A stretch of 64,000 nucleotides of DNA. It comes from Streptomyces sp. RPT161. GTDB taxonomy: Bacteria; Actinomycetota; Actinomycetes; Streptomycetales; Streptomycetaceae. The notes below the pieces were generated by a model. That model saw only the letters and a program-made list of their open reading frames with translations. It was not told where the DNA came from and made no database searches. The DNA is taken from positions 1 to 64,000 of the forward strand of contig NZ_JAPZVN010000008.1 in assembly GCF_027533845.1 (NCBI RefSeq). The letters are read 5' to 3'. Position 1 is the first letter of the stretch. Every line of letters begins with the position of its first letter. The translations under genes and the position numbers were made by a program. Positions 9,426 to 20,102 of this stretch are shown here, one piece after another.

Positions 9426-10799
9426 GTGACCGAACACCGAGTGGACGACCTCGCCGCCTTCCCCGCCGACTTCCTGTGGGGCGTCGCGACCTCCGCGTAC
9501 CAGATCGAGGGCGCGGCGGGGGACGACGGGCGGGCGCCGTCGATCTGGGACACCTTCTGCCGCACACCCGGCAAGGTGGCGAACGGCGACACCGGCGACG
9601 TGGCCTGCGACCACTACCACCGCTGGCGCGAGGACATCGCGCTGATGCGGGAGCTGGGCGTCACCGCGTACCGCTTCTCCGTCGCCTGGCCGCGGGTGGT
9701 GCCGCTCGGTGACGGTCGGGTCAACCGGGCGGGGCTCGACTTCTACGACCGGCTGGTCGACGCGCTGCTCGAAGTGGGCGTCACGCCTTTTCCGACGCTC
9801 TACCACTGGGACCTGCCGCAGGCGCTCCAGGACCGGGGCGGCTGGCCGAGCCGGGACACCGCGGAGCGGTTCGGCGAGTACGCGGCCGTGGTGGCGGGGG
9901 CGCTCGGTGACCGGGTGCGGGACTGGGCGACACTCAACGAGCCGTTGTGCTCGGCCTGGATCGGGCACCTGCAAGGAGACATGGCGCCGGGCCTCACCGA
10001 TCTGACGGCGGCGGTGCGCGCCTCGTACCACCTGCACCTGGGGCACGGGCGGGCGGTCGCCGCGATCCGGGCGGCAGCGCCCGAGGCGCGGGTGGGCATC
10101 GTCAACAACCTGAGCCCCTGCGAGCCCGCCACCGACCGCGAGGCGGACCGGGCGGCGGCGGTACGCGCCGACGGGCACGGCAACCGCTGGTGGCTGGATC
10201 CGCTGCACGGCCGCGGCTATCCGCAGGACATGGTCGAGCTGTACGGGGTGGAACTGCCCATCCGGACGGGGGACTTGGCGGCGATCGCGGCGCCACTGGA
10301 CTGGCTGGGGCTCAACTACTACTTCCGGACCGTGGTCGCCGACGATCCGACCGGAGCACCGCCGTACGCCCGCCAGGTGTACCTGCCCGGGGTGCCGCGC
10401 ACGGCCATGGACTGGGAGGTGCATCCGGGCGGGCTTGAGACGATGCTGATGCGGTTGACCGAGGAGTACGGCGCCCGCCGCATCCTGGTGACGGAGAACG
10501 GATCCGCGTACCCGGACACCGTCGGCCCGGACGACCAGGTCGACGACCCCGAGCGCGCGGCCTATCTGAGCGCCCACCTGGCGGCCTGCGCCCGGGCGGT
10601 GCGGCGCGGCGCACCGCTCGCGGGGTACTTCGCCTGGTCGTTGCTGGACAACTTCGAGTGGGCGTACGGCTACGAGAAGCGGTTCGGACTGGTGCACGTG
10701 GACTACGGCACGCAGCGGCGGACGGTGAAGGCCTCCGGGCGGCGGTACGCCGAGACGGTCGCCGCGCACCAACGGCGTGCGCAACGGGTGTTGCGGTGA
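9426..10799 (+). CDS. GH1 beta-glucosidase, operon-linked to the sugar transporter
   Basis: This 457-residue glycoside hydrolase family 1 enzyme starts with the typical [15 protein letters not shown] barrel strand. It carries the acid/base Glu in TLNEPL (around residue 173) and the nucleophile Glu in ILVTENG (around residue 358). C-terminal [21 protein letters not shown] is also characteristic. It has no signal peptide, so it acts on imported substrate such as cellobiose or an aryl beta-glucoside. The GTG start at 9426 has GGAAGGG 5 bases upstream. Its place as last gene of the operon resembles cebEFG-bglC, but here the presumed repressor is a ROK protein rather than the LacI-type CebR. Confidence 0.93.
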   Translation: MTEHRVDDLAAFPADFLWGVATSAYQIEGAAGDDGRAPSIWDTFCRTPGKVANGDTGDVACDHYHRWREDIALMRELGVTAYRFSVAWPRVVPLGDGRVNRAGLDFYDRLVDALLEVGVTPFPTLYHWDLPQALQDRGGWPSRDTAERFGEYAAVVAGALGDRVRDWATLNEPLCSAWIGHLQGDMAPGLTDLTAAVRASYHLHLGHGRAVAAIRAAAPEARVGIVNNLSPCEPATDREADRAAAVRADGHGNRWWLDPLHGRGYPQDMVELYGVELPIRTGDLAAIAAPLDWLGLNYYFRTVVADDPTGAPPYARQVYLPGVPRTAMDWEVHPGGLETMLMRLTEEYGARRILVTENGSAYPDTVGPDDQVDDPERAAYLSAHLAACARAVRRGAPLAGYFAWSLLDNFEWAYGYEKRFGLVHVDYGTQRRTVKASGRRYAETVAAHQRRAQRVLR

Positions 10800-10874
10800 G
10801 CTCGGCTCCGCGGGCGGCGTGGGGCGGGGCGGCCGGAGGACACCTCACCCCGACCGCCCCTGAGTCGGCGCCCC

Positions 10875-11987
10875 TTACAGTCGCGCGGTGCGCTCGCGCA
10901 ATCGCTGGGCGCCGGTCTCGGTGAGGGATCCGTGCAGGTGCAGCCGGGCGATGCCGCCGTCCGGGAAGGTGTCCAGGCGGACGTGCGTGGTGGCCGGTGC
11001 GGTCACCAGAAACCGGTGCACGGTGTCCGGCTGTAGCCGTGTGCGCGGCAGGATCTCGAACCACTCGTCGCGGTCGGCCGTCGCGTCCAGCCCGTAAAGC
11101 GCCACCCAGCCGGCCGAGTTGCCCTTGTAGCAGCCGGTGTCGATCTCCACGGCGCGGATCTCCGCGTGCTCGGTGAGCCGGTAGCGGACCCAGTCGTGGC
11201 CCTTGTCGCGCCGCCGCCGGGTCTCCCAGCCGTCGTCCATCTTGCGGGAGCGGCCCGGCAGGATGGTGTTGGCGGGCGGTGAGTAGAAGCGGTCGGAGGC
11301 GTCCTCGGCGAGGCCGCCGTTCTCCAGCGCGACCACGTCGAACGTGCCGAGCGCGGCAAGCCATTCCGGGTCGGGCGCCACCTCGCCGTACACCCGCAGC
11401 CGGGCGATGCCGCCGTCCGGATGCTGGTTCAACCGCAGGTGGGTGAAGCGGCGTTCGACATCCACCTCGAAGACGTTGGCGGCATGGCCGCCGACGGGAG
11501 TGCGCGCGACGATCTCGGTCCACCGGGTGGACGGCGCCAGCAGTTCCTCGGGCGACGCGGACAACGGCGCGGAGGTGGCCTCGACGCTGACGCTCTGCGG
11601 GTAGTTGCCGCGGAAGTGCGCGGTGTCCACGACGAGGCCGCGGATCACACCGGGGGCGCCCAGGCGGATCAGCGCCCAGTCGTGGTCGGCGTCCACCGGA
11701 TGCGGGGTGTCCGCGCCGGCGCCCCGGCGGCGCCGGGTCTCCCAGCCGTCCATGACCTTGCCCTTGTGCCCGAAGTGCTCGGGGTCGAACACGGGGCGCT
11801 CGGGGACCAGCAGGTTCTCCCGCTCGGCGAAGAACTCGTCGCTGGCGGCGATGACTCCGGCGCCGAGGCGGCGGTCCGCGAGGTCGACCAGGTGGTCGAA
11901 GGGAACCTCGGCACCGCGGTAGTCGGCATACGGATCGCCGCCACCGTACGGCTTGGCGTCGCCGGTGAAGCGAGTGACCTGCGTCAT
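10875..11987 (-). CDS. alc: Allantoicase
   Basis: This 370-residue protein hydrolyses allantoate to ureidoglycolate and urea. It consists of two related jelly-roll repeats, visible as paired motifs: [12 protein letters not shown] (about residue 78) and [12 protein letters not shown] (about 265), and [14 protein letters not shown] versus [13 protein letters not shown]. The length and duplicated architecture match the allantoicase family. The ATG at 11987 follows GAGGAG and overlaps the allantoinase stop in an ATGA, so the two are translationally coupled in one operon. The gene end faces the GH1 gene convergently. Confidence 0.95.
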   Translation of the reverse strand: MTQVTRFTGDAKPYGGGDPYADYRGAEVPFDHLVDLADRRLGAGVIAASDEFFAERENLLVPERPVFDPEHFGHKGKVMDGWETRRRRGAGADTPHPVDADHDWALIRLGAPGVIRGLVVDTAHFRGNYPQSVSVEATSAPLSASPEELLAPSTRWTEIVARTPVGGHAANVFEVDVERRFTHLRLNQHPDGGIARLRVYGEVAPDPEWLAALGTFDVVALENGGLAEDASDRFYSPPANTILPGRSRKMDDGWETRRRRDKGHDWVRYRLTEHAEIRAVEIDTGCYKGNSAGWVALYGLDATADRDEWFEILPRTRLQPDTVHRFLVTAPATTHVRLDTFPDGGIARLHLHGSLTETGAQRLRERTARL

Positions 11988-13345
11988 GCATGCTCCTCGT
12001 GTCGTTCGCGTGCGATGAGCCGGCCCCGGGGCCGGGTGGTCACCCCGCGGTCGGCGATGAGTTGTCCGCGCAGCCAGGTGGCGCGTACCACGCCGTGCAG
12101 GGTGCGGCCCGCGTAGGCGGTGACCTGGTTGCGGTGGTGCAGGGCGGCCGGGTCGACAGTGAAGGTCTCCTCGGGGGCGAGCACCGCGAAGTCGGCGTCC
12201 CGGCCGGGCGCGATGACACCCTTGCCGCTGAGCCCGACGAGCCGGGCGGGTCCGGTGGACATCCAGCGGGCCACATCGCTGAGGCTGTGGCCGCGCCTTC
12301 TGGCCTCGGTCCAGATCGCGGGCAGTCCGAGCTGGAGCGAGGAGATGCCGCCCCATGCCTGGCCGAAGTCGCCGGTGTCCAGGCGCTTGAGGTCGACGGT
12401 GGACGGCGAGTGGTCGGATACCACGCAGTCGATCGTGCCGTCGGCCAGCCCCCGCCAGAGCGCGTCCTGGTTGCCCGCCTCGCGGATCGGCGGACAGCAC
12501 TTGAACTCCGTCGCCCCGTCCGGGACCTCCTCCGCCGTCAGGGTCAGGTAGTGCGGGCACGACTCGACGGTCAGCCGTACCCCGTCGCGCCTCGCCGCGG
12601 CGATCAGCGGCAGCGCGTCACTGGACGACAGGTGCAGTACGTGGACCCGCGCGTCGAGCCGTTTGGCGAGGGCGATCAGCTGCCCGATGGCGGTGTCCTC
12701 GGCGGCGCGCGGCCGGGAGGCCAGGAAGTCCGCGTACTTGCGCCCGTGCGGGCGCGGGGCCGAGTCGATCAGCTGAGGATCCTCGGCGTGCACGATCAGC
12801 AGGCCGCCGAACGAGGCGATCTCCCCCATCGCCGCTTCCAGTTCGGCCGGGGACAGTTGCGGGAACTCGTCCACGCCGGAGTGCAGCAGGAAGCACTTGA
12901 ACCCGAACACGCCCGCGTCGTACAGGGGTTGGAGGTCCTTGAGGTTGCCGGGTACGGCGCCGCCCCAGAAGCCGACGTCGACATGGACCTTGTCGAAGGC
13001 GGTGTTCCGCTTGGTGGTCAGCGCCGCCACCGTGGTGGTGGGCGGGATGCTGTTGAGCGGCATGTCGACCAGGGTGGTGACGCCACCGGCCGCGGCGGCG
13101 CGGGTGGCCGTCTCGAAGCCCTCCCACTCGGTGCGGCCCGGGTCGTTGACATGGACGTGGGTGTCCACCAGGCCGGGCAGCAGCGCGTCGTCGCCGATGT
13201 CCACCAGGCGGGCGCCCGCGGGCACCTCCGCCTCGTAGGGCAGGACGTCGGCGATCCGTCCGCCGCTGACCGCGACCGCGGCCGGGCGCTCCCCCTCGGG
13301 CGTGACGACCCGCGTCGAACGCAGCACCAGCTCCACGTCGGACAC
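11984..13345 (-). CDS. allB: Allantoinase
   Basis: This 453-residue cyclic amidohydrolase opens the allantoin ring to allantoate. Metal ligands are visible: [17 protein letters not shown] supplies the first two His, [14 protein letters not shown] the bridging carboxylated Lys, VHAEDP and ESCPHYL further His, and VVSDHSPS the Asp. The length is normal for AllB. The GTG start at 13345 has GAGGAGGGG upstream. It is first in the allB-allantoicase operon. Its promoter region holds the palindromic motifs at 13374-13390 and 13475-13501 and is shared with the divergent IclR-type regulator, so substrate-responsive repression by that protein is likely. Confidence 0.96.
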   Translation of the reverse strand: MSDVELVLRSTRVVTPEGERPAAVAVSGGRIADVLPYEAEVPAGARLVDIGDDALLPGLVDTHVHVNDPGRTEWEGFETATRAAAAGGVTTLVDMPLNSIPPTTTVAALTTKRNTAFDKVHVDVGFWGGAVPGNLKDLQPLYDAGVFGFKCFLLHSGVDEFPQLSPAELEAAMGEIASFGGLLIVHAEDPQLIDSAPRPHGRKYADFLASRPRAAEDTAIGQLIALAKRLDARVHVLHLSSSDALPLIAAARRDGVRLTVESCPHYLTLTAEEVPDGATEFKCCPPIREAGNQDALWRGLADGTIDCVVSDHSPSTVDLKRLDTGDFGQAWGGISSLQLGLPAIWTEARRRGHSLSDVARWMSTGPARLVGLSGKGVIAPGRDADFAVLAPEETFTVDPAALHHRNQVTAYAGRTLHGVVRATWLRGQLIADRGVTTRPRGRLIARERHEEHA

Positions 13346-13373
13346 GCGTTCCCCTCCTCTTCACCCGCCGGAC

Positions 13374-13390
13374 TTCAACGTTCTGTTGAA
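13374..13390. promoter_or_regulatory. Inverted repeat TTCAAC-N5-GTTGAA upstream of allB
   Basis: Perfect 6-base arms with a 5-base spacer lie 29 bases before the allB start. The same arrangement recurs before uraD (23532-23548), and a weaker version occurs before the catalase gene (28015-28031), which suggests a shared operator. Confidence 0.55.
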
Positions 13391-13474
13391 CGCACTGTTG
13401 GACGAATCTTCATCCGCCGAGCAGGGAGCGTCAAGGGTTCACCGGAGGGGTGGCGGAGGTAGTGCGAAAGTTTC

Positions 13475-13501
13475 AGCTGATTCCACAAAATGGAATCAGC
13501 T
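13475..13501. promoter_or_regulatory. Perfect 11-base inverted repeat, probable AllR/IclR-type operator
   Basis: AGCTGATTCCA, a CAAAA spacer, then the exact complement form a 27-base dyad between divergent allB and the IclR-type regulator. The core TTCCA-N5-TGGAA matches the TTCCA/TGGAA-rich operators common in the IclR family. It sits next to a -10-like TAGAAT at 13512-13517. Related cores precede malate synthase and the hyi operon. Confidence 0.65.
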
Positions 13502-13632
13502 TTCCGTAGAGTAGAATGTAGCAATGCCCAGTCACGGGTCACCGGCAGCGATCGGAGCGTCGGCGCCCGGTAGGCTGCGGTACTGCCGACGGGCTGCCAC
13601 CCGGCGGCCCAGCGGCTTCGAGAGGACCGGAC

Positions 13633-14442
13633 GTGCCGTCGATCAGCTCCAGCAGCTCCGCCAACACCCCGAGCGCGACCAAGGCCGCCAACGGGGGCGC
13701 CGGAGGCGTGCAGTCACTGGAGCGCGCCTTCGACCTGCTGGAGCGGATGGCCGACGCGGGCGGCGAGGTGGGGCTCAGCGAGCTGTCCGCCAGCAGCGGG
13801 CTGCCGCTGCCGACCATCCACCGGTTGATGCGCACCCTGGTCTCCTGCGGCTACGTCCGCCAGCAGCCCAACCGCCGCTATGCGCTGGGTCCCCGGCTGA
13901 TCCGGCTCGGCGAGAGCGCCTCACGGCTGCTCGGCACCTGGGCCAGGCCGTATCTGGCGGAGCTGGTGGAGGCCACCGGCGAGACCGCGAACATGGCGCT
14001 GCTCGACGGCGACGAGGTCGTCTATGTGGCGCAGGTGCCCTCACGGCACTCGATGCGGATGTTCACCGAGGTCGGCCGGCGGGTGCTGCCGCACTCCACG
14101 GGCGTGGGCAAGGCGCTGCTCGCCGACGTACCGGCGGACGAGGTGCGGGCGCTGCTGGCCCGCACCGGGATGCCCGCGGCGACCGAGAAGACGATCACCG
14201 ATCCGGACGCGTTCGTCGCGGAGCTGGAGCGGATCCGGGCCGCCGGGTACGCGGTGGACGACAGCGAGCAGGAGATCGGCGTGCGGTGCCTGGCGGTGAC
14301 GGTGCCGGACTCACCCACGGCCGCCGCCATCTCGATCTCCGGTCCGGCGGGGCGGGTGACCGAGGCGGCACAGGAGCGGATCATTCCGGTACTGCGGGAC
14401 ATCGCCCGGCAGTTGTCGATCGCCCTGGCCCGACCGGCCTGA
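13633..14442 (+). CDS. allR: IclR-family transcriptional regulator, AllR-like
   Basis: This 269-residue regulator has an N-terminal winged helix-turn-helix (residues about 30-85, VQSLERAFDLLERM ... LPLPTIHRLMRTLVSCGYV) and a C-terminal IclR ligand-binding domain (ETANMALLDGDEVVYVAQ, LPHSTGVGKALLAD, AISISGPAGR). The GTG start at 13633 follows GAGAGGA. It is divergent from allB, and the equivalent protein AllR is known to repress allantoin genes in Streptomyces coelicolor. The palindrome at 13475-13501 in front of it suggests autoregulation and control of allB. The ligand is likely allantoin, allantoate or glyoxylate; this is inference from the family and neighbourhood. Confidence 0.88.
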   Translation: MPSISSSSSANTPSATKAANGGAGGVQSLERAFDLLERMADAGGEVGLSELSASSGLPLPTIHRLMRTLVSCGYVRQQPNRRYALGPRLIRLGESASRLLGTWARPYLAELVEATGETANMALLDGDEVVYVAQVPSRHSMRMFTEVGRRVLPHSTGVGKALLADVPADEVRALLARTGMPAATEKTITDPDAFVAELERIRAAGYAVDDSEQEIGVRCLAVTVPDSPTAAAISISGPAGRVTEAAQERIIPVLRDIARQLSIALARPA

Positions 14443-14455
14443 CACAACGGGTTCG

Positions 14456-14788
14456 CTAGGGGGCGACACCCCATGGCGGCACCGTCGGGCGGGGAGCCAA
14501 CGGGCCGAAGAGGTCTATCGCGTTGCGCAGTTCGCGCAGTGCGGGGGAGAGCGCGCTCACCGAGCCCAGCGCACCCGTGATGAGCAGCAGTGAGTAGCGC
14601 AGCCGGTCCGCCGCGGGTGCGCCGGTGGAGGTCTGACCGTCGAGCGCGGTCAGTTCCTCCTCGGCTATCTCGCGGTCGGACAAGTGGCCGCGGTAGCCCG
14701 CCAGTTCGCGACGCAGCCGGGTGACGGCGGTGCGCAGTTCCGCCACCCGCGGGTCCTCGGGGCCCACCCCGGTCCGGTGGTTCGACAC
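14456..14788 (-). CDS. Small hypothetical protein (DUF5955-like)
   Basis: This 110-residue protein has no predicted enzyme motif. The first half is charged and helical (VAELRTAVTRLRRELAGY, SDREIAEEELTAL); the second half has a conserved-looking RLRYSLLLITGALGSVSALS and LRELRNAIDLFG. It looks like a member of the DUF5955 group of small Streptomyces proteins of unknown function; I rely on recall of that family, not on a search. The GTG start at 14788 follows GAAGGGGAG. It converges on the IclR gene with only 13 bases between stops and is divergent from the nucleotidyltransferase gene across a 269-base spacer. Confidence 0.6.
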   Translation of the reverse strand: MSNHRTGVGPEDPRVAELRTAVTRLRRELAGYRGHLSDREIAEEELTALDGQTSTGAPAADRLRYSLLLITGALGSVSALSPALRELRNAIDLFGPLAPRPTVPPWGVAP

Positions 14789-14895
14789 TAGGCACTCCCC
14801 TTCGAGCGCAGTAGGCCGGACCAGTAAAGGCGACGCTCCGCACACCGCGCCACACAGAGCGCTAAATACGTCCTAAAAACCTTTGCGCGCGGGGT

Positions 14896-14922
14896 GATTC
14901 GCGGCCTTGCGCACCGCGAATC
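14896..14922. promoter_or_regulatory. Perfect 9-base inverted repeat in a divergent spacer
   Basis: GATTCGCGG and CCGCGAATC flank a 9-base loop between two divergent genes, so it follows neither gene and is unlikely to be their terminator. It may be an operator. The rest of the 14789-15057 spacer shows no other clear element. Confidence 0.4.
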
Positions 14923-15057
14923 TCACACAGGGTGGCATTTTCCGGCGCCGTGCTCACTCGCCGTCACGTCGTGTGATCGTCCATCAAATCCCTGTTCCCC
15001 ACACCGCACAGAGGTCTCCCGTTTTCACCCCGGGCCGGAAAGGGGTATGCAGGGGGC

Positions 15058-15702
15058 ATGGTGGAACATAACGGCGCCGCTTCCCCGGTGCCCGGTCTGG
15101 TACTGGCCGCCGGGACCGGCCGGCGGTTGGGCGGCCAACCCAAGGCCCTGCTGGCGTACCGCGGCGGCCTGCTGGTGGAGCACGCGGCACGGGTCCTGCG
15201 GGACGGCGGCTGCGATCCGGTCCATGTGGTGCTGGGCGCGGCGGCGCGGGAGGTACGGGACCGGGCGACGGGTCTTCAGTGGTGCGTCCTGGTGGACAAC
15301 CCCTCCTGGCCGGAGGGCATGGGCTCCTCACTGCGCGTCGGGCTGGAGTCCCTGGCCCCGCTGGGCGCGCCCGCGGCACTGGTCTCGCTGGTGGACCAGC
15401 CGGGCATCGGCTCCGACGCCGTCGCCCGGGTCCTCGCCGGGGCCGCGCCGGTGTCACCGGGCACGCTGGCCGCCGCCGCGTACGGCGGCCGACGCGGCCA
15501 TCCGGTGCTGTTCGGCGCCGATCACTGGCCCGCGATCACCGCCTCCGCGACCGGCGACCAGGGCGCCCGGGCCTATCTGAAAGCCCACGAGAGCGGCATC
15601 ACACTCGTCGAGTGCGGGGACATCGCCGCGCCCTACGACATCGACACCCCCGCCGACCTGCGGCTCCTCTTGGACGATCTTCCCGGCGCCGAGCGGACCT
15701 GA
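15058..15702 (+). CDS. MocA-like nucleotidyltransferase (molybdenum-cofactor type)
   Basis: This 214-residue protein has the nucleotide-binding signature [19 protein letters not shown] at residues 14-32 and, near the middle, [16 protein letters not shown] and SLVDQPGIG, typical of MobA-like enzymes that transfer CTP or GTP to molybdopterin. In E. coli, MocA makes the cytidylated cofactor used by xanthine-dehydrogenase-type enzymes. A xanthine dehydrogenase is encoded in this window at 44-48 kb, so service of that enzyme is a reasonable inference. It lies upstream of malate synthase on the same strand, but the 193-base spacer with its own operator suggests separate control. Confidence 0.8.
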   Translation: MVEHNGAASPVPGLVLAAGTGRRLGGQPKALLAYRGGLLVEHAARVLRDGGCDPVHVVLGAAAREVRDRATGLQWCVLVDNPSWPEGMGSSLRVGLESLAPLGAPAALVSLVDQPGIGSDAVARVLAGAAPVSPGTLAAAAYGGRRGHPVLFGADHWPAITASATGDQGARAYLKAHESGITLVECGDIAAPYDIDTPADLRLLLDDLPGAERT

Positions 15703-15738
15703 CGAACCCCCCTGCACTCGGTGCCACAAACCGTTGAT

Positions 15739-15764
15739 CTTCCACTATGCAGAAACTATGCTCC
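15739..15764. promoter_or_regulatory. Probable AllR-type operator upstream of malate synthase
   Basis: The core TTCCA-CTATG-CAGAA (15740-15754) has the same 15-base geometry as the palindrome before the IclR-type gene. The whole block matches, at 21 of 26 positions, the block at 24339-24364 before the hyi operon. Both sit roughly 60-160 bases before their genes. Confidence 0.6.
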
Positions 15765-15895
15765 ACCCAGCAGAAGCCTCGGCCGGGCCGCACACCTCGC
15801 CGCGGCCGCACTGCCGCCGTACCCACGATGCACGGCACCCCGTGCCGCCACCGCGCCACCGCCGCACACGGTCCGCGCGGGAAGGAGTGACCGCC

Positions 15896-17512
<1,617 letters not shown>

Positions 17513-17541
17513 TCCTCGGCGGGCGGCGGGGTGACGGAACA

Positions 17542-18453
17542 TCAGTCCCGCAGCCGTACGACGCTGTGCATACCGAGGAAGGCGTGCGGCGCGCCGCCGC
17601 CGTCGTCGGGGACGAAGCACAGCAACGCGTAGGTGCCGCGCCGCAGATGGCGCGGATGGACCAGGACGGTACGGCCGGGCGCGATGGCGCCGAGCCCGGA
17701 CGGCTCGCCGGTGAACGGTGACCGTCCGGACACCGGGCCGTGCGCCAGCGCGTCGAAGTACCGGGCCAGTTCGGCGTCGGTGGTGCCGTGCCGGACGCGC
17801 TGGATCTGCATCTCGTGGATCTCGGTCGAGATGTTGCGCACCAGGAACGTGCCGTGCGCGTTGTCCACGTCCTGCGGGCGGAAGCGCGGACCGGCGTCGG
17901 TGTCCACGGCGAGCACCCGTCCAGTCGGGGTGCGCCGCAGCTGCCCATAGCGGCAGGGGCCGTGCAGCCGCAGTGCCTCCACCTCGGCGTCGGGGCCGGG
18001 GTGGCGGCGGAAGGCGGTGAGGTCCAGCAGGTAGACCCAGCCCGCGGTGATCGACTCGGTGAACTCCACCGGCACCCCCCGGGTGACGAAGGCGCCGCCC
18101 AGCGGCTCGGCGTCGCCCCGTACCGCGTGGATACCGGCGGCCGCGGTCCGCGGATCGCTGCTGACCGCGTTCACCAGGTCCTCCAGCACCCGCCGGGGCC
18201 GCACCCCGCGCTTGGGCCGGAACAGTTGGAGCTGCCGCCCGCGCCGGTCGCTGGTGTGCGCCTGGAACGTGACGTTTCCGCACTGGTGGTGCCGGGGCGC
18301 CCGGATGCCCGAACGGCTGATCCGTACGTCGATCCCGTGGTGCCGGAGCTGGGGGCGCGCGCTGACCGGGTGGGCCCCGGCGACGGTGGCGGCGAGCGCC
18401 ACAGCGGTGACGGCGGCGGCTCTGGCGCCGCGCCGCAACGGTTCGATGCCCAT
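17542..18453 (-). CDS. Secreted protein with a cupredoxin-like C-terminal domain
   Basis: This 303-residue protein starts with a signal peptide: basic RRGAR, a hydrophobic core AAAVTAVALAATVAGA, then a likely cleavage after VSA near residue 32. The C-terminal third looks like a blue-copper domain: GTFLVRNISTEIHEMQI holds His213, and YALLCFVPDDGGGAPHAFLGM holds Cys279, His290 and Met295 in the His/Cys/His/Met order of type 1 copper sites. The N-terminal half (HQCGNVTFQAHTSD) may be a second, degenerate beta-sandwich. The ATG at 18453 follows AGAAGGGG. It converges on malate synthase, so it is probably independent of purine breakdown. Copper binding is inference. Confidence 0.6.
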   Translation of the reverse strand: MGIEPLRRGARAAAVTAVALAATVAGAHPVSARPQLRHHGIDVRISRSGIRAPRHHQCGNVTFQAHTSDRRGRQLQLFRPKRGVRPRRVLEDLVNAVSSDPRTAAAGIHAVRGDAEPLGGAFVTRGVPVEFTESITAGWVYLLDLTAFRRHPGPDAEVEALRLHGPCRYGQLRRTPTGRVLAVDTDAGPRFRPQDVDNAHGTFLVRNISTEIHEMQIQRVRHGTTDAELARYFDALAHGPVSGRSPFTGEPSGLGAIAPGRTVLVHPRHLRRGTYALLCFVPDDGGGAPHAFLGMHSVVRLRD

Positions 18454-18547
18454 GACAGCCCCTTCTGGTGTGGCTCGCGTCACATCAGAACACCGACCAG
18501 GGCGGATGCCAATCGACCATGCGGGCGGATCTTCGCGGGCGGCGGCC

Positions 18548-19939
18548 TCAGGACGGCACCGGCTCACTGACCGGGTCCACCGGGTCCACCGGCTCCACCG
18601 GCTGCGCCGGTTTGCGGCCCAGATGGTGGAAGACCACGTTGAGCACGACGGCCACCAGACAGCCCATGCTGACACCGGAGTTGAGCACGATCCGCAGATG
18701 CGGATCCACCCCGTCGTAGAAGTCGGGGGCGACGATCGGGATGATGCCGATGCCCAGGGCGACGGCCATGATCAGCAGGTTGTCGCCGTTGTCCAGGTCC
18801 GCCTCGGCGAGCGTCTTGACACCACTGGCCGCGACCGTGCCGAACAGCACGACGCCCGCACCGCCCAGCACCGGCCCCGGCACCAGGGCGATCAGCGAGG
18901 CCAGCACCGGGCACAGTCCCATCAGGAGCAGGATGAGGCCGCCGGCGGCGACCACGAACCGACTGCGCACCCGGGTGATCGCCACCAGGCCGATGTTCTG
19001 CGCGAAGGCGCTGTTGGCGAAGCCGTTGAAGAGCGGGCTGATGGCGCTGCCGAGCGTGTCGGCACGCAAGCCCGCCGCCAACACCGCCTCGTCCGCGGGC
19101 TTTTCCACCACCTTGCCCAACGCCAGGATGTCCGCCGTCGACTCGGTCAGGCAGACCAGCATGACCACGCACATCGAGACGATGGCCGGAAGCTGGAACT
19201 GCGGCGCACCGAAGTGGAACGGGGTGGGGAAGCCGATGAGGCCCGCCCTGCCGAGCGGGCTGAAGTCGGTGGCGCCGAACGGGATCGCGATCAGGGTTCC
19301 GGCGACCAGCCCGATGAGCACCGCGATCTGCCGGAGGAAGCCGGTCAGCGTCCGCCGCAGCACGAGCACGATGGCCAGGGTGATGACGGCCAGCGCGATG
19401 TCGGAGACGCTGGCCGCGGGGTGCGCCGGATCGTTTCCTGCGGCCCATCCGATGGCGACCGGCAGCAGCGAGACGCCTATCAGGGTGATCACCGAGCCGG
19501 TGACCACGGGCGGGAAGAACCGGACGAGCCTGCTGAAGTACGGGGCGACGAAGAAGCCGAGGACTCCGGCGACCATCACCGCGCCGAACATCACCGGCAG
19601 GCTGTCACGGTGCGGTGTGGTGTTGGCGATCGCCACCAGCGGTGCCACACCGGCGAACGAGACCCCGTTGACGAACGGCAGCCTGGCACCGACCTTCCAG
19701 AAGCCGAGGGTCTGCAACAGCGTGGCGATGCCCGCCGTGAACAGGCTGGCGCCGACCAGGAAGGTCAACTGGGCGCCCGACAGTCCACACGCCTTGCCGA
19801 CCACCAGCGGTGGCGCGACCACCCCGGCGTACATGGCGGCGACATGCTGCAGACCGCTGGTGACGAGCTTGAGTGGGGGGAGGGTCTGATCGACCGGATG
19901 TTTGCGCTCTGCGATTGCTGGAGCCGGGTTGGCGACCAC
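18548..19939 (-). CDS. NCS2 nucleobase permease (xanthine/urate type)
   Basis: This 463-residue membrane protein has about 12-14 hydrophobic segments. The NCS2 signature begins with GLQHVAAMYAGVVAPPLVVG near residue 30. Further family segments are GFWKVGARLPFVNGVSF, FPPVVTGSVITLIGVSLLP and FGNANSAFAQN-like FANSAFAQNIGLVAITRV. A GTG at 19939 with GGAGGAG is the best start; longer in-frame extensions are arginine/threonine rich and unlikely. It probably imports xanthine, urate or a related purine by ion symport for the adjacent urate genes. The spacer upstream carries the terminator of the deaminase gene, so it may have its own promoter. Confidence 0.9.
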   Translation of the reverse strand: MVANPAPAIAERKHPVDQTLPPLKLVTSGLQHVAAMYAGVVAPPLVVGKACGLSGAQLTFLVGASLFTAGIATLLQTLGFWKVGARLPFVNGVSFAGVAPLVAIANTTPHRDSLPVMFGAVMVAGVLGFFVAPYFSRLVRFFPPVVTGSVITLIGVSLLPVAIGWAAGNDPAHPAASVSDIALAVITLAIVLVLRRTLTGFLRQIAVLIGLVAGTLIAIPFGATDFSPLGRAGLIGFPTPFHFGAPQFQLPAIVSMCVVMLVCLTESTADILALGKVVEKPADEAVLAAGLRADTLGSAISPLFNGFANSAFAQNIGLVAITRVRSRFVVAAGGLILLLMGLCPVLASLIALVPGPVLGGAGVVLFGTVAASGVKTLAEADLDNGDNLLIMAVALGIGIIPIVAPDFYDGVDPHLRIVLNSGVSMGCLVAVVLNVVFHHLGRKPAQPVEPVDPVDPVSEPVPS

Positions 19940-20017
19940 GGTGCTCCTCCTGTCGGTTACACGCTCTCGCGCGGGTTTCAGGGAGGTGGTGCGGGTCGAG
20001 GGGTTGGGGGTAGAAAT

Positions 20018-20058
20018 GCGCCGCCCCCTGCCGTGACCATCCGGCACGGGGGCGGCGC
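20018..20058. terminator. Long GC hairpin after the 8-oxoguanine deaminase gene
   Basis: GCGCCGCCCCC...TGCCG pairs with CGGCA...GGGGGCGGCGC with one bulged base and an 8-base loop, about 45 bases past the deaminase stop on the minus strand and before the permease gene. Confidence 0.6.
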
Positions 20059-20102
20059 GGCCGACCGGGGACCGTCCTCCTCAGTCGGTGTCGTGGCGGG
20101 CG

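Noticed and set aside
10800-10874. A terminator between the first GH1 gene and allantoicase
   Set aside because: The GC-rich stretch contains only short, poorly matched arms (GGCGG/CCGCC), not distinct from background.
13524-14459. An alternative frame starting at the ATG at 13524 over the IclR gene
   Set aside because: It is in a different frame from the IclR protein, is Arg/Gly-rich, and has no ribosome site; the IclR frame has full domain motifs.
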